A stretch of DNA of 64,000 nucleotides from Lysobacter antibioticus HS124 (lineage in GTDB: Bacteria; Pseudomonadota; Gammaproteobacteria; Xanthomonadales; Xanthomonadaceae): the NCBI RefSeq assembly GCF_000336385.2, contig NZ_HG424493.1, positions 17,202-81,201 of the forward strand. The letters are read 5' to 3'. Within the stretch, counting starts at the first letter, position 1. Every line of letters begins with the position of its first letter. The notes below the pieces were generated by a model, which was given only the letters and a program-made list of their open reading frames with translations, made no database searches and was not told the DNA's origin. Shown in pieces: positions 1 to 7,538 of the stretch. A program made the translations under genes and the position numbers.

Positions 1-2028
1 CACGGCCGGCTGCTGACCTGGGCCGATGCCCAGATCGGCCAGAACCTGCAGGACGGTTATCTGCCGATCCCCGGCGTGTCGTGGCAGGCCGATGGCCTGC
101 GCCTGGACATCGTCGCGTTCGCGCCCGAAACCGGCGCCCCCGGCGAGGACCAACGCATCGTCGCCCGCTACCGATTGCGCAACGACGGCGCACAGGCGCG
201 CGATGCGACCCTGGCCTTGGCGCTGCGGCCCTTGCAGGTCAATCCGCCGACCCAGTTCCTCAGCACCACTGGCGGCGTCGGCGCGATCGGCACGATCCAG
301 CTCGATCTGGCGGCGGGCCGGGTGAGCGCGGACGGCCGGCCGGCGCTGCAGTCGCTGAGCCCGGTCGCGGCGGGTTTCGCCACCGCCCTGCACAGCGGCG
401 AGGCGGTCGAACGCCTGCGCTCGCCGGCGCCGTGGCCGGACCAGGACCGGGTCGACGATCCGACCGGGCTGGCGTCGGCGGTGCTGTTGTACCCGATGCG
501 GCTGGCGCCCGGCGAAACCCGCGAGGTCGCGGTGGAGCTGCCCAGGCGTGGCGACGGCTTCTGGCCGCAACGCGATCCGGCGCTGGCGGAGCAATGGCAG
601 CAACGCACGGCGGCGCTGTGGCGCGAGAAGCTCGACAAGGTCCGCTTGCGCGTTCCCAAAGCCGGTCAGCACGTGGTCGACACCTTGCGCACCGGCCTGG
701 CGCACATGCTGATCAGCCGGGTCGGCCCGCGCCTGCAGCCAGGCACGCGCTCTTACGCGCGCGCCTGGGTGCGCGACGGCGCGATGATCGGCGAAGGCCT
801 GCTGCGCATGGGGCGCGAGGACGTGGCCGAGGAATTCCTGCGCTGGTATGCGCCGTACCAGTTCGACAACGGCAAGGTGCCGTGCTGCGTCGACGACCGC
901 GGCAGCGACCCGGTGCCGGAGAACGACAGCCACGGCGAGCTGATCTTCACCGTCGCCGAGGTCTATCGTTACACCCGCGACCGCGCCCTGCTCGAGGCGA
1001 TGTGGCCGCACGTGGCCGGCGCGGTGCGCTACATGGACGAGTTGCGCCTGAGCGAGCGCACCGAGGCGAACCGCGCGCGCAACCCGGCCTTCTACGGGAT
1101 GATGCCGGCGTCGATCAGCCACGAAGGCTATTCGGCCAAGCCGATGCATTCGTACTGGGACAATTTCTGGGCGTTGCGCGGCTACAAGGACGCGGTCGAC
1201 ATCGCCCGGTGGCTGGGCAAGGACGAGCAGGCGCGCGCCTTCGCCGCATCGCGCGACGAGTTCCGCGCCGACCTGTACCGTTCGCTGGAAACCGCGGCGC
1301 AGGCGCACCGGATCGACTATCTGCCGGGCGCGGCCGAACTCGGCGATTTCGACGCGACCTCCACCACCATCGCGCTGGCGCCGGGCGGCGAGCAAGGGCT
1401 GTTGCCCGAGCGCTTGCTGCGCAACACCTTCGAGCGCTACTGGAAGGAGTTCGTCGAACGCCGCGACGGGCGCCGGCAATGGAAGGACTACACCCCGTAC
1501 GAGCTGCGCACCATCGGCAGTTTCGTCCGCCTGGGCTGGCGCGAGCGCGCGCACGAAGCGCTGGCGTTCTTCTTCAAGGACCAGCAGCCGCGGGCCTGGA
1601 ACCAGTGGGCGGAAGTGGTGTCGCGCACGCCGCGCACGCCGTTCTTCGTCGGCGATCTGCCGCATGCCTGGGTCGAGTCGGACTATGTGCGCTCGGCGCT
1701 GGATCTGTTCGCGTACACGCGCGATCGCGATCATGCGCTGGTGATCGGCGCCGGCGTGCCCGGGCCCTGGCTGGCGGGCGAGGGCGTGTCGGTCGAGGGG
1801 TTGCGCACGCCTTACGGCGCGCTGGGCTATCGACTGCGCCGCGACGGCAAGCAACTGCGGCTGAGTCTGGCGTCCGGGCTCGACCTGCCGCCAGGCGGGG
1901 CGGTGCTGAAGTGGCCGTATGCCGACGCGCCGGGAGCGACCAGGGTGAATGGAAAGGCCGCAACGTGGAACGGCGACGAATTGAAGCTGGAGCGTGCGCC
2001 GGCGGAGGTGGTGGTCGAGGTGCGTTGA
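1..2028 (+). CDS. Six-hairpin glycosidase-like protein, 5' end outside window
   Basis: The frame is open from base 1, so the gene begins upstream; 675 residues are visible. The central part looks like an (alpha/alpha)6-barrel glycosidase of the glycogen-debranching/GH15-GH63 kind: WVRDGAMIGEGLLRMG near visible residue 257, the acidic stretch ENDSHGEL and later HSYWDNFWALRGY and DATSTTIAL. The N-terminal visible part is beta-rich and the C-terminus ends in a beta-type domain. The Asp of RDGAM and the Glu of SHGE are candidate catalytic acids by family analogy. It converges on pgl with a 226-bp gap. The substrate cannot be told from sequence; an alpha-glucan or alpha-glucoside is plausible given the neighbouring sugar genes. 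The GTG at 76 is internal and not a believable start. Confidence 0.75.
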   Translation, partial: HGRLLTWADAQIGQNLQDGYLPIPGVSWQADGLRLDIVAFAPETGAPGEDQRIVARYRLRNDGAQARDATLALALRPLQVNPPTQFLSTTGGVGAIGTIQLDLAAGRVSADGRPALQSLSPVAAGFATALHSGEAVERLRSPAPWPDQDRVDDPTGLASAVLLYPMRLAPGETREVAVELPRRGDGFWPQRDPALAEQWQQRTAALWREKLDKVRLRVPKAGQHVVDTLRTGLAHMLISRVGPRLQPGTRSYARAWVRDGAMIGEGLLRMGREDVAEEFLRWYAPYQFDNGKVPCCVDDRGSDPVPENDSHGELIFTVAEVYRYTRDRALLEAMWPHVAGAVRYMDELRLSERTEANRARNPAFYGMMPASISHEGYSAKPMHSYWDNFWALRGYKDAVDIARWLGKDEQARAFAASRDEFRADLYRSLETAAQAHRIDYLPGAAELGDFDATSTTIALAPGGEQGLLPERLLRNTFERYWKEFVERRDGRRQWKDYTPYELRTIGSFVRLGWRERAHEALAFFFKDQQPRAWNQWAEVVSRTPRTPFFVGDLPHAWVESDYVRSALDLFAYTRDRDHALVIGAGVPGPWLAGEGVSVEGLRTPYGALGYRLRRDGKQLRLSLASGLDLPPGGAVLKWPYADAPGATRVNGKAATWNGDELKLERAPAEVVVEVR

Positions 2029-2130
2029 GGCGTACGCGCGGTTCCGGCGATAGGTGAGGGCGTCTCAGGGGCCGCACGCGATTTCCGGTTGCGAGGCCAC
2101 CAGACCGCCACGTTGTTGCCTGCAGGTGCG

Positions 2131-2154
2131 CGGTCGCGGTTCGCGCCGCTCCTA
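2131..2154 (-). repeat. Dispersed TAGGAGCGGCGCGA-type repeat copy
   Basis: On the minus strand this reads as a copy of the dispersed palindromic repeat (core GGAGCGGC, then an imperfect inverted GCCGCGACC) seen at about ten other intergenic places in the window. A second, degenerate copy lies at 2217-2242. Both sit in the convergent gap between the glycosidase gene and pgl. Confidence 0.6.
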
Positions 2155-2254
2155 TCCCTTGCGGCGGTGTTCGGTGTCGATCATTGGCGACGGCATCGGG
2201 CTCTGCGCGTTCCTTGTCGCGCCTCACGCCGCTCCTGCAGGAGGGCGGCGGCGC

Positions 2255-3001
2255 TCAGGGGGACCAATGCACGTCGAGCGGATTCGGGCCTTGCAGGCCG
2301 ATCAGCACCGGCCAGCGTTGCACGTCGCCGCTGGCCAGTGCGTGCAGGAAGGCGTCTCGCTTGCTCTCGCCCTGGATCAGCAGGAACCGCGCCTGCGCCT
2401 GGGCCAGGCCGCGCGGGGTCAAGCTGATGCGGCGGCGCCAGTCGCGGGCGCCGGGGCAGCCTTCGGCATCGACCGCGACATAGGCCTGGCGCGAGGCCAG
2501 GGCGCGCTCGAGGCCGAGCATATCGGGAAACAATGAGGCGGTGTGGCCGTCCTCGCCCATCCCCAGCACCACCGCGCCGGCCGGTTGCAGCGCGTGCGCA
2601 TTGGCGGCGGCGACCGCTTCTTCGATGCGCTGTCCGGGCCGGGTCAGTGACTCGAAACGCGCGGCGGCGGCGTTGTCGCGCAGCAGGTGCTGGCGCACCA
2701 GCCAGGCGTTGCTGTCCGGATCGCCGGGTTGCAGCCAGCGTTCGTCCACCAGGGCCACGTCGACACGCGCCCAATCCAGCGGCGCGCGCGCCAGGGCGCG
2801 GTAGACCGGCGCCGGCGTGGTGCCGCCGGACAGCAGCAACCGTGCGCGCGGCCGCCGTTGCAGCTCGCGCCGCAGCTCGGCGGCGATCGCCACCGCGCAG
2901 GCCCAGGTCCAGTGATCGACGCTGCGGTGCTCGTGCCAACGATACGGCGCGGCCACGGTCTGGGCCGGGTCGTGCGGGACGGGCTGGGTGTCCTCGAGCA
3001 T
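2255..3001 (-). CDS. pgl: 6-phosphogluconolactonase
   Basis: 248 residues, the normal size for DevB/NagB-type 6-phosphogluconolactonase, which hydrolyses 6-phosphogluconolactone to 6-phosphogluconate in the cytoplasm. Diagnostic motifs are LLLSGGTTPAPVYRAL near residues 59-74, VALVDERWLQPGDPDSN near 85-101 and LGMGEDGHTASLFPD near 146-160, all typical of the family. It follows zwf and glk on the same strand but after a 211-bp gap, so it may have its own promoter as well as read-through. Together with Zwf it supplies the Entner-Doudoroff or pentose phosphate pathway; edd and eda are not in the window. Confidence 0.93.
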   Translation of the reverse strand: MLEDTQPVPHDPAQTVAAPYRWHEHRSVDHWTWACAVAIAAELRRELQRRPRARLLLSGGTTPAPVYRALARAPLDWARVDVALVDERWLQPGDPDSNAWLVRQHLLRDNAAAARFESLTRPGQRIEEAVAAANAHALQPAGAVVLGMGEDGHTASLFPDMLGLERALASRQAYVAVDAEGCPGARDWRRRISLTPRGLAQAQARFLLIQGESKRDAFLHALASGDVQRWPVLIGLQGPNPLDVHWSP

Positions 3002-3212
3002 GGGCGGATCTTCGCACGGCGTTCTTTAAAACGGCGTTTGCGCGAGGGCGCCGGCCAGCGGTCCGGGCGGGCCGCACGAACGTCCGCACCGTCGCCGCCG
3101 GAACCGGAAGCGCGCCGTCGTCGCAGTCGCGGCCGCCGCGGCTGGACGGTCCGGCGTGGAGACGAGCGGCCGGGCGGTCAGCCGCGGCCGTTGGGGACCT
3201 CGCCGCTCGCCG

Positions 3213-4202
3213 TTACACCGCCGGCGCCGGTGCGCGTTGCGCCGCCAGTGCTGCGGCGCCGAGCAGACCCGGCTGCGGATGGGTCACCGCCAGGGTCGGG
3301 ATCCGCGCCATGGTCGGCGAGAACCGGCCCTTGTGTTCGAAGCGTTGGCGGAAGCCGGAGTGGGCCAGCCACGGCATCAGCTTGGGCACCAGGCCGCCGG
3401 GCAGGAACACGCCGTCCCAGGCGCCCAGGGTCAGCACCAGGTCGCCGGCGGCGGCGCCGAACACCGCGCAGAACAGATCGATCGCGCGCAGGCAGCGTTC
3501 GTCGCCTTCGCGCGCCATCGCGGTGATGTCGGCCGGCTGCAGCGGGCCGGGATCTTCGCCGGCGATCTGGCTCAGCGAGCGATGCAGGTTGACCAGGCCG
3601 CTGCCGCTGATCAGGCGTTCGTTGGAGACCCGGCCGAATTCGCCCGACAGGCGTTGCAGCACTTCGATCTCTTCCGGCGTGCCGGGAGCGAAGCTGACAT
3701 GGCCGCCTTCGGTCTGCAGCGGGTAGTAGCGGCCGTCGCGGCGCAGCAGGCCGCCGACGCCGAGGCCGGTGCCCGGGCCGATGATGGCGTAGGTGCGGTC
3801 GCGGTCGTCGTCCCAGCCGTTCCAGCGCGCGCCGCCGATCGGCACCACGTCGGTGGGTTGCAGCAGCGACACCGCCATCGCCTGCGCGGTGAAATCGTTG
3901 ACCAGGTCGATCCGGCTCAGGCCCAGGGCCTGGCGGGTGCGCTCGGCGGAAATCACCCAAGGGTGGTTGGTGATCCGCGCCTCGTCGCCGTCGACCCGGC
4001 CGGCGACCGCGAACACGCCGTGGCTCGGCGTCGCGCCGGTGCGGTCGAGGTAGTGGCGCGCCGCATCGGCCAGCGAGGGAAAGTCGGCGACGGCGAAGAT
4101 CTGCACGCTGTCCGCGCACAACTGCGGGCGTGCGCCGTCGGTCGTCGACAGGGCGAAGCGGGCGTTGGTGCCGCCGATGTCCGCGAGCAGGGCGCCGCTC
4201 AT
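3213..4202 (-). CDS. glk: Glucokinase
   Basis: 329 residues. Phosphorylates glucose with ATP to glucose-6-phosphate. The N-terminus has the ATP-binding phosphate-1 motif LLADIGGTNARFAL, followed by the bacterial Glk sugar-binding region (LVNDFTAQAMAV) and GPGTGLGVGGLL with the ligand segment EGGHVSFAP. The start was set at the ATG at 4202 because it begins with MSGALLADIGG and because it overlaps the zwf stop by four bases (ATGA, 4199-4202), which implies translational coupling. The much longer open frame upstream lies inside zwf and is not coding. Confidence 0.95.
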   Translation of the reverse strand: MSGALLADIGGTNARFALSTTDGARPQLCADSVQIFAVADFPSLADAARHYLDRTGATPSHGVFAVAGRVDGDEARITNHPWVISAERTRQALGLSRIDLVNDFTAQAMAVSLLQPTDVVPIGGARWNGWDDDRDRTYAIIGPGTGLGVGGLLRRDGRYYPLQTEGGHVSFAPGTPEEIEVLQRLSGEFGRVSNERLISGSGLVNLHRSLSQIAGEDPGPLQPADITAMAREGDERCLRAIDLFCAVFGAAAGDLVLTLGAWDGVFLPGGLVPKLMPWLAHSGFRQRFEHKGRFSPTMARIPTLAVTHPQPGLLGAAALAAQRAPAPAV

Positions 4203-5620
4203 GCGCGACCTCCGCGCTGACCGTTGACCGGGGGCAGGAAGGCCTCGGCTTCGGCCGGGCCCCAGGACCCGGCGGGGTACTCCAGCACCGGCTGGCGGTT
4301 GCGGCTCCAGGCCTGTTCGATGCTGTCGATCCACTGCCAGGCCGCTTCGATTTCGTCGTCGCGTACGAACAGGGTCTGGTTGCCGCGCAGCGCGTCCACC
4401 AGCAGGCGTTCGTAGGCGATGCGCCGCTGCGGCGAGGTCGACATCGACAGGTCCAGCGACATCGGCCGCAGTTCCAGCGCGCCCCATTCCGGCGCGGCCA
4501 GGCTGCCCATCAGGCCCAACTCGATGGTCTCGTCCGGCTGCAGGCGCATGCGCAGGTGGTTGGGGCGCTCGCGGCCGCGCTTGGGGCGGTCGAACAGCCA
4601 GTGCGCGACCGGGCGGAACGACACCACCACCTCGGTCGCGCGCTCGGCCAGGCGCTTGCCGGTGACCAGCCGGAACGGCACCCCGGCCCAGCGCCAGTTG
4701 TCGATCCAGGTCTGCACTGCGACGAAGGTCTCCACCGGTTCGTCATGGACGAAGCCCTTGACCGCGCGGCCTTCGACCACGCCGGCGCCGTAGCGGCCGC
4801 GCACGGTGTGCTGGGCCACGTCGGCTTCGCTCATCGGCCGCAGCGCGCGCAGCACCTTGCGCTTCTCGTCGCGGATGCTGTCGGCGTCCAGCGCCGAGGG
4901 CGGTTCCATCGCGATCAGCGCCAGCAACTGCAGCATGTGGTTCTGGACCATGTCGCGCAGCGCACCGTAATGGGCGTAGTAGCCCTCGCGGCCGTCGACG
5001 CCGGCGGTCTCGCCGACCAGGATGTCGACCGACTCGATCCAGCGGTGCTGCCACACCGCCTCCAGCAAGGTGTTGCCGAAGCGCAGGGCGAGCAGATTCT
5101 GCACCGCCGCCTTGCCCAGGTAGTGGTCGATGCGGAAGATCCGCGACTCGTCCAGGCATGCCTTGAGCGCGGCGTTGATCGCGCGCGCCGAGGCCAGGTC
5201 GCGGCCGATCGGCTTTTCCAGCACCAGCCGCGATTCGCCGTCGAGCAGGCCGGCGGCCTTCAGCCCCTGTGCGCAAGGCACGAACAGGTCCGGCGGCGTG
5301 GCCAAATAGCTGACGCTGGGGCGGTCGGCGTAGGCCGACAGCGCCTGCGCGATCGCCGCTTCGTCGCGCAGGTCGACCGAGACGTAGGCGATCCGCGCCA
5401 GCAGGTCCTCGACCACGCCGGCGTCGTCGGCGACCTCGGCCGCCATGCGGTCGCGCAGCCAGGCGCGGAATTCGTCGTCGCTCAGTTCCTGGCGGCCGAC
5501 CGCGACGATGCGGAACGTCGTCGGCAGCAGCCGGTCGCGCCACAGATGGATCAGGGACGGAAACAGATAACGCTGGGAGAGATCGCCGGTGGCGCCGAAC
5601 AACAGCAGGGTGTCGTGCAT
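4199..5620 (-). CDS. zwf: Glucose-6-phosphate 1-dehydrogenase
   Basis: 473 residues, typical length. Oxidises glucose-6-phosphate to 6-phosphogluconolactone with NAD(P)+. The N-terminal Rossmann fingerprint is LLLFGATGDLSQRYLFPSL (residues 4-22); the active-site signature RIDHYLGKAAVQNLL follows, with the catalytic His-Asp region intact. The ATG at 5620 was chosen because the conserved G6PD N-terminus begins directly with MHDTLLLFGATGD; the open frame extends 68 codons further but with no G6PD similarity. First gene of a minus-strand zwf-glk(-pgl) unit, divergent from ugpC. Confidence 0.95.
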   Translation of the reverse strand: MHDTLLLFGATGDLSQRYLFPSLIHLWRDRLLPTTFRIVAVGRQELSDDEFRAWLRDRMAAEVADDAGVVEDLLARIAYVSVDLRDEAAIAQALSAYADRPSVSYLATPPDLFVPCAQGLKAAGLLDGESRLVLEKPIGRDLASARAINAALKACLDESRIFRIDHYLGKAAVQNLLALRFGNTLLEAVWQHRWIESVDILVGETAGVDGREGYYAHYGALRDMVQNHMLQLLALIAMEPPSALDADSIRDEKRKVLRALRPMSEADVAQHTVRGRYGAGVVEGRAVKGFVHDEPVETFVAVQTWIDNWRWAGVPFRLVTGKRLAERATEVVVSFRPVAHWLFDRPKRGRERPNHLRMRLQPDETIELGLMGSLAAPEWGALELRPMSLDLSMSTSPQRRIAYERLLVDALRGNQTLFVRDDEIEAAWQWIDSIEQAWSRNRQPVLEYPAGSWGPAEAEAFLPPVNGQRGGRA

Positions 5621-6105
5621 GGAACGCGCGGACCAAAGGGGGAAGGGGGAACTCGAAGGATCGCGGTGCGCCTTGCGAGGTGCCGCAGGCGCGGGCGCCG
5701 GGACGGGGTCAAGCATATCGCCGCCGGGGCGTCGCGCGACATAGCGGCCGATCGCTGCCGCGCGTCGCGCGCCGGGCGCGGCGACGGCGCATTCTTGTCG
5801 GCACATCTCGGCGGCGTTCCGCATCGTCGCCGACGATCGCGGCGTGGGAGGCGGGCAGCGCCATGGCGTGGCGGGCTCGGGCCATGCGGAGGGGCCACGA
5901 GCATCGGCGACGGCATGAAGCGGCGAGCGGGTTCACGCGCGACCCTGCGTGCGGGTACGGTGGGCGCGGCGGCGGCGAGGGGCGGACATGGAGCGCTCCC
6001 AGGATCGCGGCACGCCGTCGGGGCGTGCATGAAAACGGTTACATGGCAGAATAGCCCAGGGCGGCGCCGATTGCACCGCCGCGTTCGTCTTCGTCGGGAG
6101 AGTTC
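5621..6105. other. 485-bp divergent intergenic region zwf / ugpC
   Basis: No credible gene is seen here; the open frames present are GC-driven. It must hold promoters for both zwf (minus) and ugpC (plus). The only clearly AT-richer stretch is around 6028-6056, close to ugpC, and contains a LacI-like pseudopalindrome (separate entry). No obvious terminator is present. Confidence 0.6.
6030..6043. promoter_or_regulatory. Candidate LacI-family operator upstream of ugpC
   Basis: TGAAAACGGTTACA: a 14-bp imperfect palindrome with the CG centre usual for LacI-family sites (5 of 7 arm positions match when inverted), 62 bp before the ugpC ATG and followed by a possible -10 (AGAATA). Seen directly; its use as an operator is inference. 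Confidence 0.35.
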
Positions 6106-7209
6106 ATGGCCAAGGTCACCCTGGATCGTCTGCGCAAGGTTTATCCGAACGGTTATGTCGGCGTGGCCGATGCCAGCTTCCAGATCGAAGACGGCGAACT
6201 GCTGGTGCTGGTCGGGCCGTCCGGCTGCGGCAAGTCGACCCTGCTGCGCATGGTCGCCGGCCTGGAGACGATCAGCGAAGGCGAACTGCGCATCGGCGAG
6301 CGTCGGGTCAACGAGGTGGCGCCGAAGGACCGCGACATCGCCATGGTGTTCCAGAGCTATGCGCTGTACCCGCACATGAGCGTGGCCGAGAACCTCGGCT
6401 TCGGCCTCAAGCTGCGCGGCGCGGGCAAGGCCGAGATCGCCGAGCGGGTCGGCGCGGCGGCGGCGATGCTGGAACTGGAGCCGCTGCTGCAACGCAAGCC
6501 CGCGGCCCTGTCGGGCGGCCAGCGCCAGCGCGTCGCTCTGGGCCGGGCGCTGGTGCGGCAACCGCAGGTGTTCCTGCTCGACGAGCCGCTGTCCAATCTG
6601 GATGCCAAGCTGCGCATGGGCATGCGGGTGGAGATCGCGCGCCTGCATCGCCAGCTCGGCACGACCATGATCTACGTCACTCACGATCAGATCGAGGCCA
6701 TGACCCTGGGCCATCGCATCGTGGTGATGAAGCAGGGCCACATCCAGCAGATCGACACGCCGATGGCGCTGTACGAGCGGCCGGTGAATCTGTTCGTGGC
6801 CACCTTCCTCGGCAGCCCGAAGATGAACACCTTGTCCGGTCGCGTCGACGAGCGCGGCGACGGCTTGGTGTCGAGGGTCGCCGAGGGCATCGAGCTGCCC
6901 TTGCCTGCGTCCGGTGCCTTGGCCGATACCCTGCGCGGCTATGTCGGCCGCGAACTGATCGTCGGCCTGCGCCCCGAGCACCTGCGCCCGGCCGCGCCCG
7001 GCGCCGCCACCCTGGCGACCCGGGTCGAAGTGGTCGAACCGGTCGGCAACGAAGCCTTCCTCAACCTGCGCTGCGGGCGCGACGAGATCGTCGTGCGCCT
7101 GCCGCCCTACGATCTGCCCAAGGTCGGCGACGAATTGCATCTTGCCTACGAGGCCGAGCGCATGCACTTCTTCGACCCGGTCAGCGAGTTGGCTTTGGGG
7201 CGGGGGTAG
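6106..7209 (+). CDS. ugpC: Carbohydrate ABC transporter ATPase (UgpC/MalK family)
   Basis: 367 residues, standard for the CUT1 sugar-importer ATPases. Walker A GPSGCGKST is at residues 37-45, the Q-loop is in MVFQSYALYPHMSV, the ABC signature is LSGGQRQR, Walker B plus D-loop is LLDEPLSNLDAKLR and the H-loop is YVTHDQIEAMTLG. The C-terminal ~130 residues form the TOBE/MalK regulatory domain (GLRPEHLRP). No permease or binding-protein gene is adjacent, so this is probably a shared ATPase serving distant sugar-import systems; glycerol-3-phosphate or alpha-glucoside import are both possible. A good ribosome site (GGGAGAG) precedes the ATG. Confidence 0.9.
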   Translation: MAKVTLDRLRKVYPNGYVGVADASFQIEDGELLVLVGPSGCGKSTLLRMVAGLETISEGELRIGERRVNEVAPKDRDIAMVFQSYALYPHMSVAENLGFGLKLRGAGKAEIAERVGAAAAMLELEPLLQRKPAALSGGQRQRVALGRALVRQPQVFLLDEPLSNLDAKLRMGMRVEIARLHRQLGTTMIYVTHDQIEAMTLGHRIVVMKQGHIQQIDTPMALYERPVNLFVATFLGSPKMNTLSGRVDERGDGLVSRVAEGIELPLPASGALADTLRGYVGRELIVGLRPEHLRPAAPGAATLATRVEVVEPVGNEAFLNLRCGRDEIVVRLPPYDLPKVGDELHLAYEAERMHFFDPVSELALGRG

Positions 7210-7213
7210 GGAG

Positions 7214-7246
7214 TGGGGATTGGGGATTGGGGATTGGGGATTGGGG
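7214..7246. repeat. Heptamer tandem repeat (TGGGGAT)4
   Basis: Four exact head-to-tail copies of TGGGGAT at 7214-7241 followed by a degenerate fifth (TGGGG). The same heptamer appears inverted at 41065-41099 and as the variant GGGATTC around lpdA, so it is a family of intergenic arrays. Confidence 0.9.
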
Positions 7247-7401
7247 GCGGCGCGAGCCGCGACCGCGAAATGCCTTAGGCCGCCGCTGCATCCCGGGCCC
7301 GCGTTGCGCCTCGCTCTTGCAGGAGCGGCCTGCCGCAGGAATCGGCTCCGGTCATAAGCCGCGATCGTGGGTTTGCATGCCGCCGCGCTCCGTTCGCTGC
7401 G

Positions 7402-7425
7402 CGGTCGCGGCTCGCGCCGCTCCCG
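7402..7425 (-). repeat. Dispersed GGAGCGGC-family repeat copy
   Basis: Minus-strand reading gives GGGAGCGGCGCGAGCCGCG, a clear member of the dispersed palindromic family. It is the second member in this gap, the other being next to the heptamer array. Confidence 0.6.
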
Positions 7426-7538
7426 TCCCCCTGCGGCGGCCGGACGCCCGGAAGGCGGCCCGCGCCGTGCCCGCAGGAGAGGGGAGACGGGCACGACGCA
7501 GGCCGCGAAACTGACTCGATTCGCGTCGGAACCGACGC

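Larger units (their letters stand above)
7210..7538. other. 329-bp convergent intergenic region, repeat-rich
   Basis: No gene is seen between the convergent ugpC and TonB-receptor genes. It holds a heptamer tandem repeat (7214-7246), GGCGCGAGCCGCGACCG immediately after it, and further degenerate copies of the GGAGCGGC family including 7402-7425. No clear rho-independent terminator was found. Confidence 0.6.

Noticed and set aside
7214..7246. CRISPR array
   Set aside because: Heptamers are adjacent without spacers; no cas genes.
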